Shown piece by piece: positions 14,981-23,624 of a DNA stretch of 36,123 nucleotides (its first letter is position 1; each line of letters starts with the position of its first letter). The DNA lies in contig CACHSH010000004.1 in the NCBI GenBank assembly GCA_902582475.1, positions 1-36,123 on the forward strand. The letters run 5' to 3'. The position numbers were made by a program, and so were the translations under genes. The stretch is from an uncultured Pelagibacteraceae bacterium (lineage in GTDB: Bacteria > Pseudomonadota > Alphaproteobacteria > Pelagibacterales > Pelagibacteraceae). The notes beneath the pieces were generated by a model. That model was not told the origin of the DNA and searched no databases. It saw only the letters and a list, made by a program, of their open reading frames with translations.

Positions 14981-15489
14981 TTAAAGTCATTTTTTAAAAT
15001 AGTTTCTTTTGCCTCTGATACCATTTGGGCAAGTTTAGTTGTATCGGTATCGTTTCTATCAGGATGAAGCTTTGCCATAATTTTTTTATACTTTGAAATC
15101 ACCTCAGTCTTTGAACAACCTTTTTTGCAACCCAAAATATTATATGCTTCATCCAAAGAAATATTGGAAGATGATTTTGAATAATTTGGACCGGATCTGA
15201 ATGAATATCTTCCTGTTTGTCGAAGATAGCTAATAAGTCTCCAAAGCTGAAAAAGTTGAAACAAGCCTATACCGCCTTTTAGCTTAAGAAGAGGAAGTAA
15301 AAAAATTAAAATTGGTATACTAAATGCATATCTACCAACTAAAAAAAGTGCCAGAGCCAAAAGAATACCCAAAGAAAAAATTAAATACCTAATACCTTTT
15401 GCGATTTTTTTGCTACTTGCTTTAGTAAAAAAATTCAATAAAAGATAAAGAACTACTAATAAAATTCCAATGATTAAAAAAAGATTCAT
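14977..15489 (-). CDS. Membrane-anchored J-domain protein (DnaJ family)
   Basis: At 170 residues it carries two hydrophobic segments (residues 1-21 and 35-70) and a C-terminal J domain (about 112-168) with the HPD motif in 'LHPDRNDTD'. Membrane-tethered J proteins of this layout, common in Alphaproteobacteria, resemble mitochondrial Pam18/Tim14 and recruit Hsp70 (DnaK) to the membrane. 'LGCKKGCSK' at the start of the domain contains two Cys, which is unusual at that position. It is transcribed away from the oligopeptidase gene, with only 6 bp between the two starts. Confidence 0.85.
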   Translation of the reverse strand: MNLFLIIGILLVVLYLLLNFFTKASSKKIAKGIRYLIFSLGILLALALFLVGRYAFSIPILIFLLPLLKLKGGIGLFQLFQLWRLISYLRQTGRYSFRSGPNYSKSSSNISLDEAYNILGCKKGCSKTEVISKYKKIMAKLHPDRNDTDTTKLAQMVSEAKETILKNDFN

Positions 15490-15495
15490 AATTAC

Positions 15496-17562
15496 ATGAT
15501 ACCACGATTAAGGAAACAACCGGAAAAGAAAAGTTGTCATGGTTACAATTGGGTAGATGAATATTCTTGGGTGCACCAAGATAACTGTCTGGAAATCCTT
15601 AGAGATCCTAAAAAAGTAAACCCCGAGGTGAAAAGATATTTAGATGAGGAGAATGCATACACCAAAAAACAAATGGGTAATACCGAAGTTATTCAAAAAA
15701 AGCTTTTTAAGGAAATCGAAGGTCGAATAAAATTAGATGATGAAAGTTTACCGTATAAAGATAAAAAATACGAATATTGGACTAAAACTACAAAAAATGG
15801 AAATTATTCAAAAAAGTTGAGAAGAAAAATAGGTGACTCAAAAGTTGAAGTATTTTGGGATGGAGATCAAGAAGCAAAGGGAAAAAAATTTTTTAGTACT
15901 GGTGATATTGAAGTTTCTTATAACGATGAAATGTTGGCTTATTCAATTGATGATAAAGGTGGGGAATATTTTACAATTTTTTTAAGAAGGATTTCAGATA
16001 ATAAAATTATCGAGGAGCCTATTAAAGATACTGCTGGAGGAATAGTTTGGGCATACGATGATAAATCTTTTTTTTATCGAAAACATGACTCACAACATAG
16101 AGCTCGAAAAATTTTTCATCATGTTCTAGGAACATCTAGTAAAAAAGATAAATTAATTTTTGAGGAAAAATCGGAAAGATTTACATGTTCCGTGAGTACG
16201 AGTAGTTGTGAAAATTATTATATTATAGACTCAAGTGAGCATACAACATCTGAAGTTTATTATTTTCATAAAGATGAAAAAATATTTAAACCAAAATTAT
16301 TTGAAAAAAGAGAAGAAGGTATTCAGTATAGTGTTGATAGTTTTAATGATTCTTGGTGGATGTGGACAAATAAAAATGCTGAAGATTTTAAAATTCAAAA
16401 ATGTTCTCATGAAGAAATTGGTAAGTGGAAAGATTTTATTCCAGCAAAAAATGGGGTTCTAATTGGAGGGCTTACATTTTTAAAAAAATGGATCATACGA
16501 TCTGAAATGTCTGATGCGCTTCAAAAGATTTTTTTTAGAAATATTGATACAGGTAAAGAGGAACAAATAATATTTGATGATGAAAAAGTAATTTCTTCAG
16601 GTATTAGCCTTATGCAAAAAGATAAAGATACAAACTATATAAGAATAGGTTATGAGTCACCAAGAACACCGACTAGAACTTATGAATTCAATTTAAAAAC
16701 AAAAGAGAAAAAACTTGTTAAAGAACAAGAGGTTCCGTCTGGACATAATAGAGATGACTATGTCGTAAAAAGATTAAATTGTCCTAGTCATGATGGGAGA
16801 GAAATACCAATTACTATTACTTATCATAAAAAAACTAAATTAGATGGAAGTGCAAATTTATTATTATATGGCTATGGAAGCTATGGCAGTTCAATGTCGC
16901 CAAATTTTTCAACTTCCAAATTTTCTTTAATAGATAGAGATATTATTTGGGCTACGTGTCATATTAGAGGGGGTCTTGAAAGAGGGATGTCTTGGTGGCG
17001 TGAAGGAAAAATGTTAAATAAAAAAAATACATTTTCTGATTTTATCAGTTGTGGAAAATTTTTAATTGATAAAAAATATACTAATGAAAAAAAAATAATT
17101 GCCTATGGAGGTTCGGCTGGAGGTCTATTAGTCTCAAATGTTGTTAATCAGGATCCAAATATTTTTTTAGGCGCAATAATGGCTGTACCATTTGTAGATA
17201 ATCTTACTACGAATATGGATCATTCACTCCCACTGACTCCTGGAGAACTTTTAGAATTTGGTGATGCTAAAAATAATAAAGAGCATTTTGAATATATTAA
17301 ATCTTATGCTCCTTATGATAATATTGAAAAAAAAGATTATCCTCATATTTTAATAACTACCTCGCTATCAGACTCTAGAGTTTTATTTGACGAACCGACA
17401 AAATATTGCGCAAAACTGAGGGATTATAAGACCGATAAGAATTTACTACTTTTTAAATGTGAAATGGATGCTGGGCACGGATCAAGATCAGGAAGGAAAA
17501 ATATTATTGAGGATATTGCCTTTGATTATGCCTTTGCATTGAAAATTACAGGCAAAATTTAA
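15496..17562 (+). CDS. ptrB: Oligopeptidase B (S9A serine peptidase)
   Basis: The enzyme cleaves peptides after basic residues in the cytoplasm. The 688-residue length fits the family. The N-terminal beta-propeller opens with 'YNWVDEYSWV', and the alpha/beta-hydrolase domain contains 'LYGYGSYG', 'HIRGGLERG' and 'NTFSDFI'. The catalytic triad is Ser540 in 'YGGSAGG', Asp626 in 'SLSDSRV' and His661 in 'DAGHGS'. The start ATG lies 6 bp from the divergent J-domain gene, so promoters must overlap coding sequence. The stop is 1 bp from the converging lipoprotein gene. Confidence 0.93.
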   Translation: MIPRLRKQPEKKSCHGYNWVDEYSWVHQDNCLEILRDPKKVNPEVKRYLDEENAYTKKQMGNTEVIQKKLFKEIEGRIKLDDESLPYKDKKYEYWTKTTKNGNYSKKLRRKIGDSKVEVFWDGDQEAKGKKFFSTGDIEVSYNDEMLAYSIDDKGGEYFTIFLRRISDNKIIEEPIKDTAGGIVWAYDDKSFFYRKHDSQHRARKIFHHVLGTSSKKDKLIFEEKSERFTCSVSTSSCENYYIIDSSEHTTSEVYYFHKDEKIFKPKLFEKREEGIQYSVDSFNDSWWMWTNKNAEDFKIQKCSHEEIGKWKDFIPAKNGVLIGGLTFLKKWIIRSEMSDALQKIFFRNIDTGKEEQIIFDDEKVISSGISLMQKDKDTNYIRIGYESPRTPTRTYEFNLKTKEKKLVKEQEVPSGHNRDDYVVKRLNCPSHDGREIPITITYHKKTKLDGSANLLLYGYGSYGSSMSPNFSTSKFSLIDRDIIWATCHIRGGLERGMSWWREGKMLNKKNTFSDFISCGKFLIDKKYTNEKKIIAYGGSAGGLLVSNVVNQDPNIFLGAIMAVPFVDNLTTNMDHSLPLTPGELLEFGDAKNNKEHFEYIKSYAPYDNIEKKDYPHILITTSLSDSRVLFDEPTKYCAKLRDYKTDKNLLLFKCEMDAGHGSRSGRKNIIEDIAFDYAFALKITGKI

Positions 17563-17563
17563 T

Positions 17564-17866
17564 CTAAAAACAATTTTTACTACTAAAACCAACTACAACA
17601 TTTTTAGGATTAATTTCAAATCTTCTTTCACACTTTATTTTAAGTTTAGATTTTAAATAGACAAAATGCTTATTTTCTTTATCGGTGGTCTCGATTAAAT
17701 CTGGTTCACCAAATTCGATTTTTAATTCATCTGTGGTTTTATTAAGAAATTTACTTAATTTTTGCTCTTCTTCTGAAATTGTTTTATCAACTTTAGTAGT
17801 TACAGTTTTACATCCTAAAAGAGTAACAAAAAGTATAATAGACAGAATGAAATTTATTTTTTTCAT
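17564..17866 (-). CDS. Small lipoprotein, weakly SmpA/BamE-like
   Basis: A 100-residue lipoprotein with signal sequence and lipobox Leu-Leu-Gly-Cys (Cys19). The mature part contains a Gly-x-Pro turn after an amphipathic helix ('TTDELKIEFGEPD') followed by beta strands, a pattern shared with the SmpA/BamE fold. Two further Cys (residues 79 and 99) might pair. The BamE similarity is structural impression only. It is probably anchored in the inner or outer membrane facing the periplasm. Confidence 0.65.
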   Translation of the reverse strand: MKKINFILSIILFVTLLGCKTVTTKVDKTISEEEQKLSKFLNKTTDELKIEFGEPDLIETTDKENKHFVYLKSKLKIKCERRFEINPKNVVVGFSSKNCF

Positions 17867-18030
17867 GATTCAACTTTTTATAGAATACACTAAAAATTAT
17901 AAACAGAAATACAACTTTAAATATATATTATAATAATACTGATCTGTATTTTTATTATTTCGTTAGATTTACAAGCCAGAATCAAATACTACGTTTAAAT
18001 ATCAATTCAATTGAAGAAAGAGGAAAAATC
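17867..18030. promoter_or_regulatory. Longest intergenic region; promoter and leader of purine permease
   Basis: This 164 bp spacer separates two divergent genes and is the largest gap in the window. A perfect TATAAT lies at 17929-17934, which would give a leader of about 90 nt before the permease ATG. A 10 bp palindrome TTCAATTGAA lies at 18006-18015, next to a strong Shine-Dalgarno AGAGG (18019-18023). No purine, xanthine or other riboswitch core that I know can be recognised, and no strong hairpin is evident. The promoter assignment is tentative because there is no clear -35 box. Confidence 0.45.
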
Positions 18031-19386
18031 ATGCTTGATAAATATTTTGAATATAAAAAGCACAAAACCACTTTCAATACAGAAGTCGTAGCTGGGGTCA
18101 CAACTTTCCTAACTATGGCTTACATCATGTTTTTAAATCCATTCATTCTTTCTGGCGAGTTTGCTGGAACTGAAAAAGGATTTTTTGATTTTGGAGGTGT
18201 GTTTACTGCTACGATTGTAGCAACTGCCATAGCTTGTTTTATAATGGCGTTCTACGGAAAAACTTGGCCAATTGGGTTGGCTCCTGGAATGGGAATCAAC
18301 GCTTTTGTGGCATTTGGAGTAGTCGGTGGTATGAAATATACTCCTGCGGAAGCTTTAGCAACAGTTTTGCTTGCGGGAATATTGTTCTTATTAATATCAC
18401 TAACGCCAATAAGGGCCTGGATTATTAATTCAATACCAAGAAGTTTGAAACTTGGGATTGGAGCTGGGATAGGTCTTTTCTTGTCAATTATCGGTCTCGA
18501 GATTATGGGGGTTGTTGGTGATCATCCTGTAACTTTAGTAACGCTTGGAGACATTAAAAACCCATTAGTACTACTAGGATGTCTTGCCTTAGTAGTGATG
18601 ATTGTGTTGGAAAAGATGAGAGTAAAAGGCAACATTATAATTGGAATATTAGTATTTAGTATTCTTGCTTGGTTGCCAATGTGGGAATGGACTGGAGCTA
18701 CAATAGAAGGTGGAAAATCATTATCAAGATTTAATGGTATTTTTTCTGCGCCTCCATCAATGAGTTATCTTTTTGATGCGGTGGAAGGTTTTAGTACAGG
18801 AAGAGTTTTATCGGGAGGTGGTTTGACTGTAATTTTTACACTTTTCTTTATAGACTTTTTTGATACTGCTGGAACTTTAACTTCTGTTGCGAATGTTTCT
18901 GGTAAGATAAAAGGAAACAAAGTAGAAGATATCGATAAAGCAATGCTTGCAGATAGCGCCGGAACAGTTGCGGGGGCCTTTATGGGCACAACAACAGTTA
19001 CGAGTTATGTTGAGTCAGGTGCTGGTGTTAAAGCAGGGGGCAGAACTGGAATGACATCTTTAGTCATTGGAGTTTTATTCCTGCTATGCTTAGGCTTTGC
19101 ACCTTTGGCAACAAGTCTTCCAAAAGAAATAGATGGAGCTGCACTTGTGTATGTTGCAGTTCTTTTTGTTAGAAATATTACTGATATTGAGTGGGATGAT
19201 ATTGCAGAAGCTGCTCCGGCAGTTATTGCTATGATAACAATGCCTCTTACTTATTCTATTTCTAATGGTATTGCATTAGCTTTTATAGCTTACGCTCTAA
19301 TCAAAATATTAAGTGGTGATGCTGCAAAAACTTCACCAGCAATATGGGTGGTAGCTGTTTTAAGTGTATTAAGCTTTTCAGTTTAG
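18031..19386 (+). CDS. NCS2/AzgA-type purine permease
   Basis: This inner-membrane proton symporter for adenine, guanine or hypoxanthine has 451 residues and about 12-14 membrane segments. Diagnostic features are the N-terminal 'NTEVVAGVTTFLTMAYI', 'APGMGINAFVAFGV', the half-helix 'IDFFDTAGTLTSVA' and the repeat-symmetric 'TTTVTSYVESGAGVKAGGRT'. These belong to the AzgA/GhxP group. The neighbour converging from the right encodes a purine phosphoribosyltransferase, so uptake and salvage are encoded side by side. It ends at a strong intrinsic terminator. Confidence 0.92.
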   Translation: MLDKYFEYKKHKTTFNTEVVAGVTTFLTMAYIMFLNPFILSGEFAGTEKGFFDFGGVFTATIVATAIACFIMAFYGKTWPIGLAPGMGINAFVAFGVVGGMKYTPAEALATVLLAGILFLLISLTPIRAWIINSIPRSLKLGIGAGIGLFLSIIGLEIMGVVGDHPVTLVTLGDIKNPLVLLGCLALVVMIVLEKMRVKGNIIIGILVFSILAWLPMWEWTGATIEGGKSLSRFNGIFSAPPSMSYLFDAVEGFSTGRVLSGGGLTVIFTLFFIDFFDTAGTLTSVANVSGKIKGNKVEDIDKAMLADSAGTVAGAFMGTTTVTSYVESGAGVKAGGRTGMTSLVIGVLFLLCLGFAPLATSLPKEIDGAALVYVAVLFVRNITDIEWDDIAEAAPAVIAMITMPLTYSISNGIALAFIAYALIKILSGDAAKTSPAIWVVAVLSVLSFSV

Positions 19387-19406
19387 AATATTTTTTATTC
19401 GGAAAT

Positions 19407-19440
19407 AAAAGGGTTAGATTTACATCTAACCCTTTTTTTT
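19407..19440 (+). terminator. Strong intrinsic terminator overlapping end of converging gene
   Basis: A perfect 9 bp stem GGGTTAGAT (19411-19419) / ATCTAACCC (19424-19432) encloses a 4 nt loop, with AAAA on the left and eight T on the right. It terminates the purine permease transcript. Because the left side is A-rich (T-rich on the other strand), it can also act on the converging phosphoribosyltransferase transcript. It overlaps that gene's coding end: the T-tract read backwards encodes three lysines, and the right stem arm contains the Gly codon and the TAG stop (19426-19428). Confidence 0.92.
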
Positions 19441-19956
19441 ATGCTTATCTTTAATTTCATTTATTCTTATTTCTTCGTAGTGTTCAAAAGGTTGCACAAT
19501 CCATGGATCATTTTTTAATTTTACTGCACAGTAATCTGGTTCAAAGGTTGATTTTTTTTTCTTCCATAAAGTTGCAGTTTTAATTTCTTCGATTTTATCT
19601 TTTATAGGTTCATATTTTCTTAACCAATCAACACTCTTATTTAAAGTGATGCCTGTATCAGATAAGTCATCACACAATAATATTTTTCCACCCATATTTT
19701 TGGCTATTGAGCTCATTTCTCTCGAAAAAACTATATCACCTTGTTCATCTTCTACGCCTTTACCGCTATAAGACTCTACAGCTAGGTAAGCACATTTTAA
19801 TTTAAAAACTCTACTTAAAACATCTATCATAGGTGCAGCTCCCCGCATTATCCCAACTAATAATGTAGGTTTGTATCCACTATCATGAACCATAATAGCT
19901 AACTTCTCTACAGTCCTGTTATAGTCCTCCCAGGAAATAATTAGTTTTTCAGTCAT
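19426..19956 (-). CDS. gpt: Purine (xanthine/guanine-type) phosphoribosyltransferase
   Basis: Type I phosphoribosyltransferases convert purine bases plus PRPP to nucleotides. The 176-residue protein has the PRPP-binding motif 'ILLCDDLSDTG' (92-102), the N-terminal 'LLVGIMRGAAPM' pyrophosphate loop and a C-terminal aromatic base-binding stretch 'DPWIVQPFEHYEE', as in XGPRT/HPRT enzymes. Base preference cannot be fixed. Its last codons (Lys-Lys-Lys-Gly-stop) are formed by the terminator of the converging permease gene, consistent with a linked salvage function. Confidence 0.85.
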   Translation of the reverse strand: MTEKLIISWEDYNRTVEKLAIMVHDSGYKPTLLVGIMRGAAPMIDVLSRVFKLKCAYLAVESYSGKGVEDEQGDIVFSREMSSIAKNMGGKILLCDDLSDTGITLNKSVDWLRKYEPIKDKIEEIKTATLWKKKKSTFEPDYCAVKLKNDPWIVQPFEHYEEIRINEIKDKHKKKG

Positions 19957-19965
19957 AGTTTAAAT

Positions 19966-20583
19966 CTAATACTGTACCGGTTCATTGTCCACTGAATACC
20001 ACAAAGCCATTACTGCAAGTGTACAATATGGTGAAAACTTTTTTTGTAGTTTCTTTACAAAAGATTCTGGTGGTAAGTAATTTTTTTTATAATTATTTGA
20101 AATTGCTCTTAATAAACCAATATCCTGAACTGGCCATATATTTTGCCTATTATAAAAAAAGATTAATACCATTTCACTTGACCATCTACCAATTTGTCTT
20201 AAAGAGGATAGATAAGTTATTGCATCTTCATCGGACATTTTTTTTATTAATTTTGGATTAAATGACTTGTCTAGAATTTTATCAGCTAAACTTTTTATGC
20301 CTAAAGCTTTCATTCTACTCAAGCCACACCTTCTAAGATCTGTTATACTTAATCTAGATACAGTTTTTGGATTTATTTTTCTTTTACACTTTTTTTCAAA
20401 TTTTAAAAAAACTGCATCTGCTGCTGAAACTGATATCTGCTGAGAGATGATTGATCGGGTCAAAGAGTAAAAAAAATTATTTCTTGTAGTTAAATGTCCT
20501 TGATAAGCATTTAAAAGTTTTCTCATCACTTTGTCGCGCTTATTGAGATGTCTTTTACCTTTATTCCACCACTTAGGTTTCAT
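19966..20583 (-). CDS. AlkA-type DNA-3-methyladenine glycosylase II
   Basis: The enzyme removes alkylated bases in base-excision repair. The 205-residue protein is a compact HhH-GPD fold: 'SIISQQISVSAADAV' (family helix), the helix-hairpin-helix 'LSSLRQIGRWSSEMVL' (125-140) and the catalytic Asp154 in 'WPVQDIGLLRAI'. There is no iron-sulfur cluster motif, so it is closer to AlkA than to MutY/Nth. It overlaps the upstream EamA transporter gene by 11 bp on the same strand, and the phosphoribosyltransferase gene follows 9 bp downstream. Confidence 0.88.
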   Translation of the reverse strand: MKPKWWNKGKRHLNKRDKVMRKLLNAYQGHLTTRNNFFYSLTRSIISQQISVSAADAVFLKFEKKCKRKINPKTVSRLSITDLRRCGLSRMKALGIKSLADKILDKSFNPKLIKKMSDEDAITYLSSLRQIGRWSSEMVLIFFYNRQNIWPVQDIGLLRAISNNYKKNYLPPESFVKKLQKKFSPYCTLAVMALWYSVDNEPVQY

Positions 20584-21457
20584 ATCTTGGAGGGACCACC
20601 TGCTTTTTCAAAGTTTCTTCTCTTCTAAAAATAATATATGTTCCAACAACTATAAATCCTGCACCAACTAAAGTTGTTGTTTTGAGTGCTTCACCAAATA
20701 TAAAGTATCCTGCCGTTGCAGCAAAAACTAATGATAAATATTTGATTGGAGTAACAAGACCTGTGTCTGCCATTCTTAAGGATTGTGTTAGTAAAATATT
20801 AGCATAACCACCTGCCAAACCTAAAACTACAAATAAAAAAGCTTCGTACATTGTTGGCCATATCCAACCATTCACTATTGTACCTAGACCAATTAACATT
20901 GATAGTAATGAAAAATAAAAAGCTATTAAATAATTTGGTTCAGTCTTGGACAAAGATTTAATAGATAAAGCTACTTGTGCAAAACCAAAAGCAAAAATTA
21001 AAGGCATAAAATAAAATAAATTAAATTCATGAAAAGTTGGTTTTATAATAATCAAACCTCCAATTATCCCAAGAATAATTGCGGAAATTCTAGTCACTCT
21101 AATTTTTTCTCCTAGAAAAAGTGCAGATAATATAGTTACGAAAACAGGACCTAAAAAAGTTAACGATATACAATCGGCAAGCGGTACATTTCTTATACCA
21201 ATAAACAAAGCAACAATTGCTATTGCGCCCCATATTGCTCTCCATGCATGAAGTCCGGGTCTTTTAGTTTTATAAAAAGTAAAAATTTTTTCACGAGGAA
21301 TTAAAAGGGCTATTGGAATCATGCCGAAGGCAAATCGCATAAAAAGAACTTGTCCAAAAGGCGCGTCTTTCAAATATTTAACAATTATATCCATAATACT
21401 GAAGCAGGCTACGCTAGCTATCATGTAAATAATTGCTAATTGAGATTTTGAGAGCAT
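20573..21457 (-). CDS. EamA/DMT-family inner-membrane transporter
   Basis: The protein has about 294 residues and ten predicted membrane helices in two EamA repeats, as in RhaT/RarD-type metabolite exporters. The second repeat is marked by 'GLVTPIKYLSLVFAATAGY' and 'GEALKTTTLVGAGFIVVG'. A longer frame reaches 21487, but an AAAGGTGG Shine-Dalgarno lies directly before the ATG at 21457, so the shorter start (MLSKSQ) is chosen. The substrate is unknown. It overlaps the glycosylase gene. Confidence 0.88.
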   Translation of the reverse strand: MLSKSQLAIIYMIASVACFSIMDIIVKYLKDAPFGQVLFMRFAFGMIPIALLIPREKIFTFYKTKRPGLHAWRAIWGAIAIVALFIGIRNVPLADCISLTFLGPVFVTILSALFLGEKIRVTRISAIILGIIGGLIIIKPTFHEFNLFYFMPLIFAFGFAQVALSIKSLSKTEPNYLIAFYFSLLSMLIGLGTIVNGWIWPTMYEAFLFVVLGLAGGYANILLTQSLRMADTGLVTPIKYLSLVFAATAGYFIFGEALKTTTLVGAGFIVVGTYIIFRREETLKKQVVPPRYET

Positions 21458-21504
21458 TTTACCACCTTTAATTAATTGAAATAACATATTAGAATTTTAA
21501 AACA

Positions 21505-21957
21505 ATGAAAACTGCTTATTTCTCTCTCGGATGTTTCTGGAGCCCGCAATTAGAGTTTGAAAAAATTAAAGGTGTTAAAAAAGCTGAGGTGGGTTACTGC
21601 GGTGGTCATGACCCAAATACAACCTATGAAAAAGTTTGTTCTGGTAATACTAATCACGCTGAAACAATAAAAGTTGAGTTTGATGAAAAAGAAGTCTCTT
21701 ATGAGGATCTTGTAAGATTTTTTTTTAAAATTCATGATCCAACACAACTAAATAGACAGGGACCAGATATTGGGACACAATATAGATCAGAAATTTTTTA
21801 TAATGATGAAAATCAAAAAATAGTTGCAGAAAAAATTAAAAATGAATTCAATAAAAAATTAAATGGCAAGGTAGTTACTAGTATATCAAAAGAGAAGCTA
21901 TACCAACCTGCTGAAGAATACCATCAGTATTACTTAAAAAGAAAAAGTTTATTATGA
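21505..21957 (+). CDS. msrA: Peptide methionine sulfoxide reductase A
   Basis: MsrA reduces the S-epimer of methionine sulfoxide in proteins, using thioredoxin. The 150-residue protein carries the catalytic Cys10 in 'GCFW', the glycine-rich 'VGYCGGHDPN' (with an extra Cys at a position usually Ala), and the family block 'HDPTQLNRQGPDIGTQYRS'. It overlaps the sulfurtransferase gene by 4 bp. Two sulfur-related genes in tandem suggest a shared role in sulfur or oxidative-damage handling. Confidence 0.96.
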   Translation: MKTAYFSLGCFWSPQLEFEKIKGVKKAEVGYCGGHDPNTTYEKVCSGNTNHAETIKVEFDEKEVSYEDLVRFFFKIHDPTQLNRQGPDIGTQYRSEIFYNDENQKIVAEKIKNEFNKKLNGKVVTSISKEKLYQPAEEYHQYYLKRKSLL

Positions 21958-22763
21958 ATTTAGTATCAACAGAATGGCTGGAAAAAAATATTGATAATGT
22001 AAAAATATTTGATGCCACGTGGCATATGCCATCTACAAAAAAAAATGCAAAAATAGATTACGATGTAAAGCATATCAAAGGAGCTATTTTTTGGGATGTA
22101 GATGAACATTCTGATAGGTCTTCACCATATCCTCATATGATGACTAACGCTGAGTATTGGAAAAATATGCTTTGGTCTTTTGGAATTCAAAATAATGATC
22201 ATATAGTAATTTATGATAACAGTGATGTTTATAGCTCGTGTAGACTTTGGTTTGCTTTGAAATACTTTGGTCATAAAAAGGTTTCAGTATTAGACGGAGG
22301 TCTAAAAAAATGGTTAGAAGAAAGTCGTACAACCACTAATGAGATTGTTAAACCTAATAACGTAAAGAAATATAAAGTTAATGAAAAATCAGATTTGATA
22401 AAAAGTAAGAAACAAATTGATGAAAATATTAAAATTCAATCATTTCAAACAGTTGATGCTAGAAGCCGTGAAAGATTTGAGGGCAAAGTTGATGAACCAA
22501 GACCTGGTCTAAAAAAGGGATGTATAATTGGATCAAAAAATATTCCTTTTAAAGAATGTATTAATAGCAAATCAAATACGTTCAAATCTAAGTCAGAATT
22601 GATAAATATTTTTAATAAAAATAACATTGATATCTCTAAACCTATTGTCTTTACTTGCGGTTCTGGAATGACTGCTTGTGTTTTAGGTATGGCATATTCT
22701 CTGATAAGTGATAAAAATGCTGTGATTTATGATGGCTCTTGGTCGGAATATGGAAAAAAATGA
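21954..22763 (+). CDS. sseA: 3-mercaptopyruvate/thiosulfate sulfurtransferase (tandem rhodanese)
   Basis: The protein moves sulfane sulfur from 3-mercaptopyruvate or thiosulfate to thiol acceptors. It has 269 residues in two rhodanese domains: an inactive N-terminal domain ('IFDATWHMPS', 'GAIFWDVDE') and a C-terminal catalytic one with Cys235 in 'CGSGMTACV', the loop type typical of mercaptopyruvate sulfurtransferases (CG-S-G-x-T). 'DARSRERFEG' and 'DGSWSEYGKK' are also diagnostic. ATGA overlaps join it to msrA upstream and the RND adaptor downstream. Confidence 0.93.
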   Translation: MNLVSTEWLEKNIDNVKIFDATWHMPSTKKNAKIDYDVKHIKGAIFWDVDEHSDRSSPYPHMMTNAEYWKNMLWSFGIQNNDHIVIYDNSDVYSSCRLWFALKYFGHKKVSVLDGGLKKWLEESRTTTNEIVKPNNVKKYKVNEKSDLIKSKKQIDENIKIQSFQTVDARSRERFEGKVDEPRPGLKKGCIIGSKNIPFKECINSKSNTFKSKSELINIFNKNNIDISKPIVFTCGSGMTACVLGMAYSLISDKNAVIYDGSWSEYGKK

Positions 22764-23623
22764 AAAGATCTAAAAAAGTAACTATTGGAATAATAATATT
22801 TTTTATCGTAATTGCTACTGTAATCGGTGGTAGAACAGCGATGGGGGTTTATTTTAAAAAAAAATTTGGTAAACGTCCTCCTCCGGGAGTAATAGTCGAA
22901 ACTGTTTCAGAAAAAGGATTTAGCAAAACAATTGAAAGCTATTGTACTGCATTAAGTAGTAAAACGACCTCTTTTAAAATTAATAAAAGTGAACTCCTAG
23001 AGGATATAAAATTTAGAGCCGTTAAAAAGGGAGGTGTTATTGCAAAACTTCAAGACAAGGTTATCACGGCACCTTTTTCAGGAACTATTGGGACAAGAGG
23101 TATAAGCTCATCGATTCTTGGAACGAACTCAATAATAGTTACTCTTGATGACTCTAGAAGAATACTTTGCGATTTACAAATACCAGAAGTTTATGCAGCA
23201 ATCCTTAAAAAGGGACTTAAAGTAAATGCAAAATTCCTCGCTTATAAAGATAAGTTATATGATGGCATTATTATTTCCCATGCTTCAAGAGTTGACGCAC
23301 AAACCCGTAGTATTTTGGCTAGGGTACAAATAAAAAATTCAGAACTTGAGATATTGCCTGGATCACTTTTAGATATTGAACTTCTTTATGATGAAAAAGA
23401 AGCACTTTCTGTAGCAGATACCAGTATCATTTTCGAAGATGAAAAAAAATTCGTATACAAAATTTTAGATAATAATCAAATTGAAAAAACTGAAGTCGTT
23501 ACCGGAATAAGAAAGGGTGGTAATCTAGAAATTTTAGAAGGTCTAAACATAAATGACAGAGTTGTTAAAGAAGGTCTAGCAAGACTTGCTGACGGTATGA
23601 CGGTTAAGCCTCTTATGAAATAA
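22760..23623 (+). CDS. RND periplasmic adaptor (membrane fusion protein) lacking the helical hairpin
   Basis: This 287-residue adaptor links an RND pump to its periplasmic or outer-membrane partner. It has an N-terminal membrane anchor (8-24), split lipoyl halves ('VKKGGVIAKLQDK' then 'VITAPFSGTIGTRG'), a beta-barrel ('RRILCDLQIPEVYA', 'RTRSIL-like DAQTRSILARVQ') and a membrane-proximal domain ('GGNLEILEGLNINDRVV'). The two lipoyl halves are directly adjoining at residues 100-101, so the usual coiled-coil hairpin of roughly 70-100 residues is absent and the protein is shorter than normal. The start at 22760 (ATGA overlap with sseA) is preferred over an earlier ATG at 22739. Confidence 0.88.
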   Translation: MKRSKKVTIGIIIFFIVIATVIGGRTAMGVYFKKKFGKRPPPGVIVETVSEKGFSKTIESYCTALSSKTTSFKINKSELLEDIKFRAVKKGGVIAKLQDKVITAPFSGTIGTRGISSSILGTNSIIVTLDDSRRILCDLQIPEVYAAILKKGLKVNAKFLAYKDKLYDGIIISHASRVDAQTRSILARVQIKNSELEILPGSLLDIELLYDEKEALSVADTSIIFEDEKKFVYKILDNNQIEKTEVVTGIRKGGNLEILEGLNINDRVVKEGLARLADGMTVKPLMK

Positions 23624-23624
23624 T

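Noticed and set aside
17935-18030. Classical purine riboswitch before the permease
   Set aside because: The conserved three-way junction core sequences and pairing stems are not found; only a short 'ACTACG' resemblance is present.
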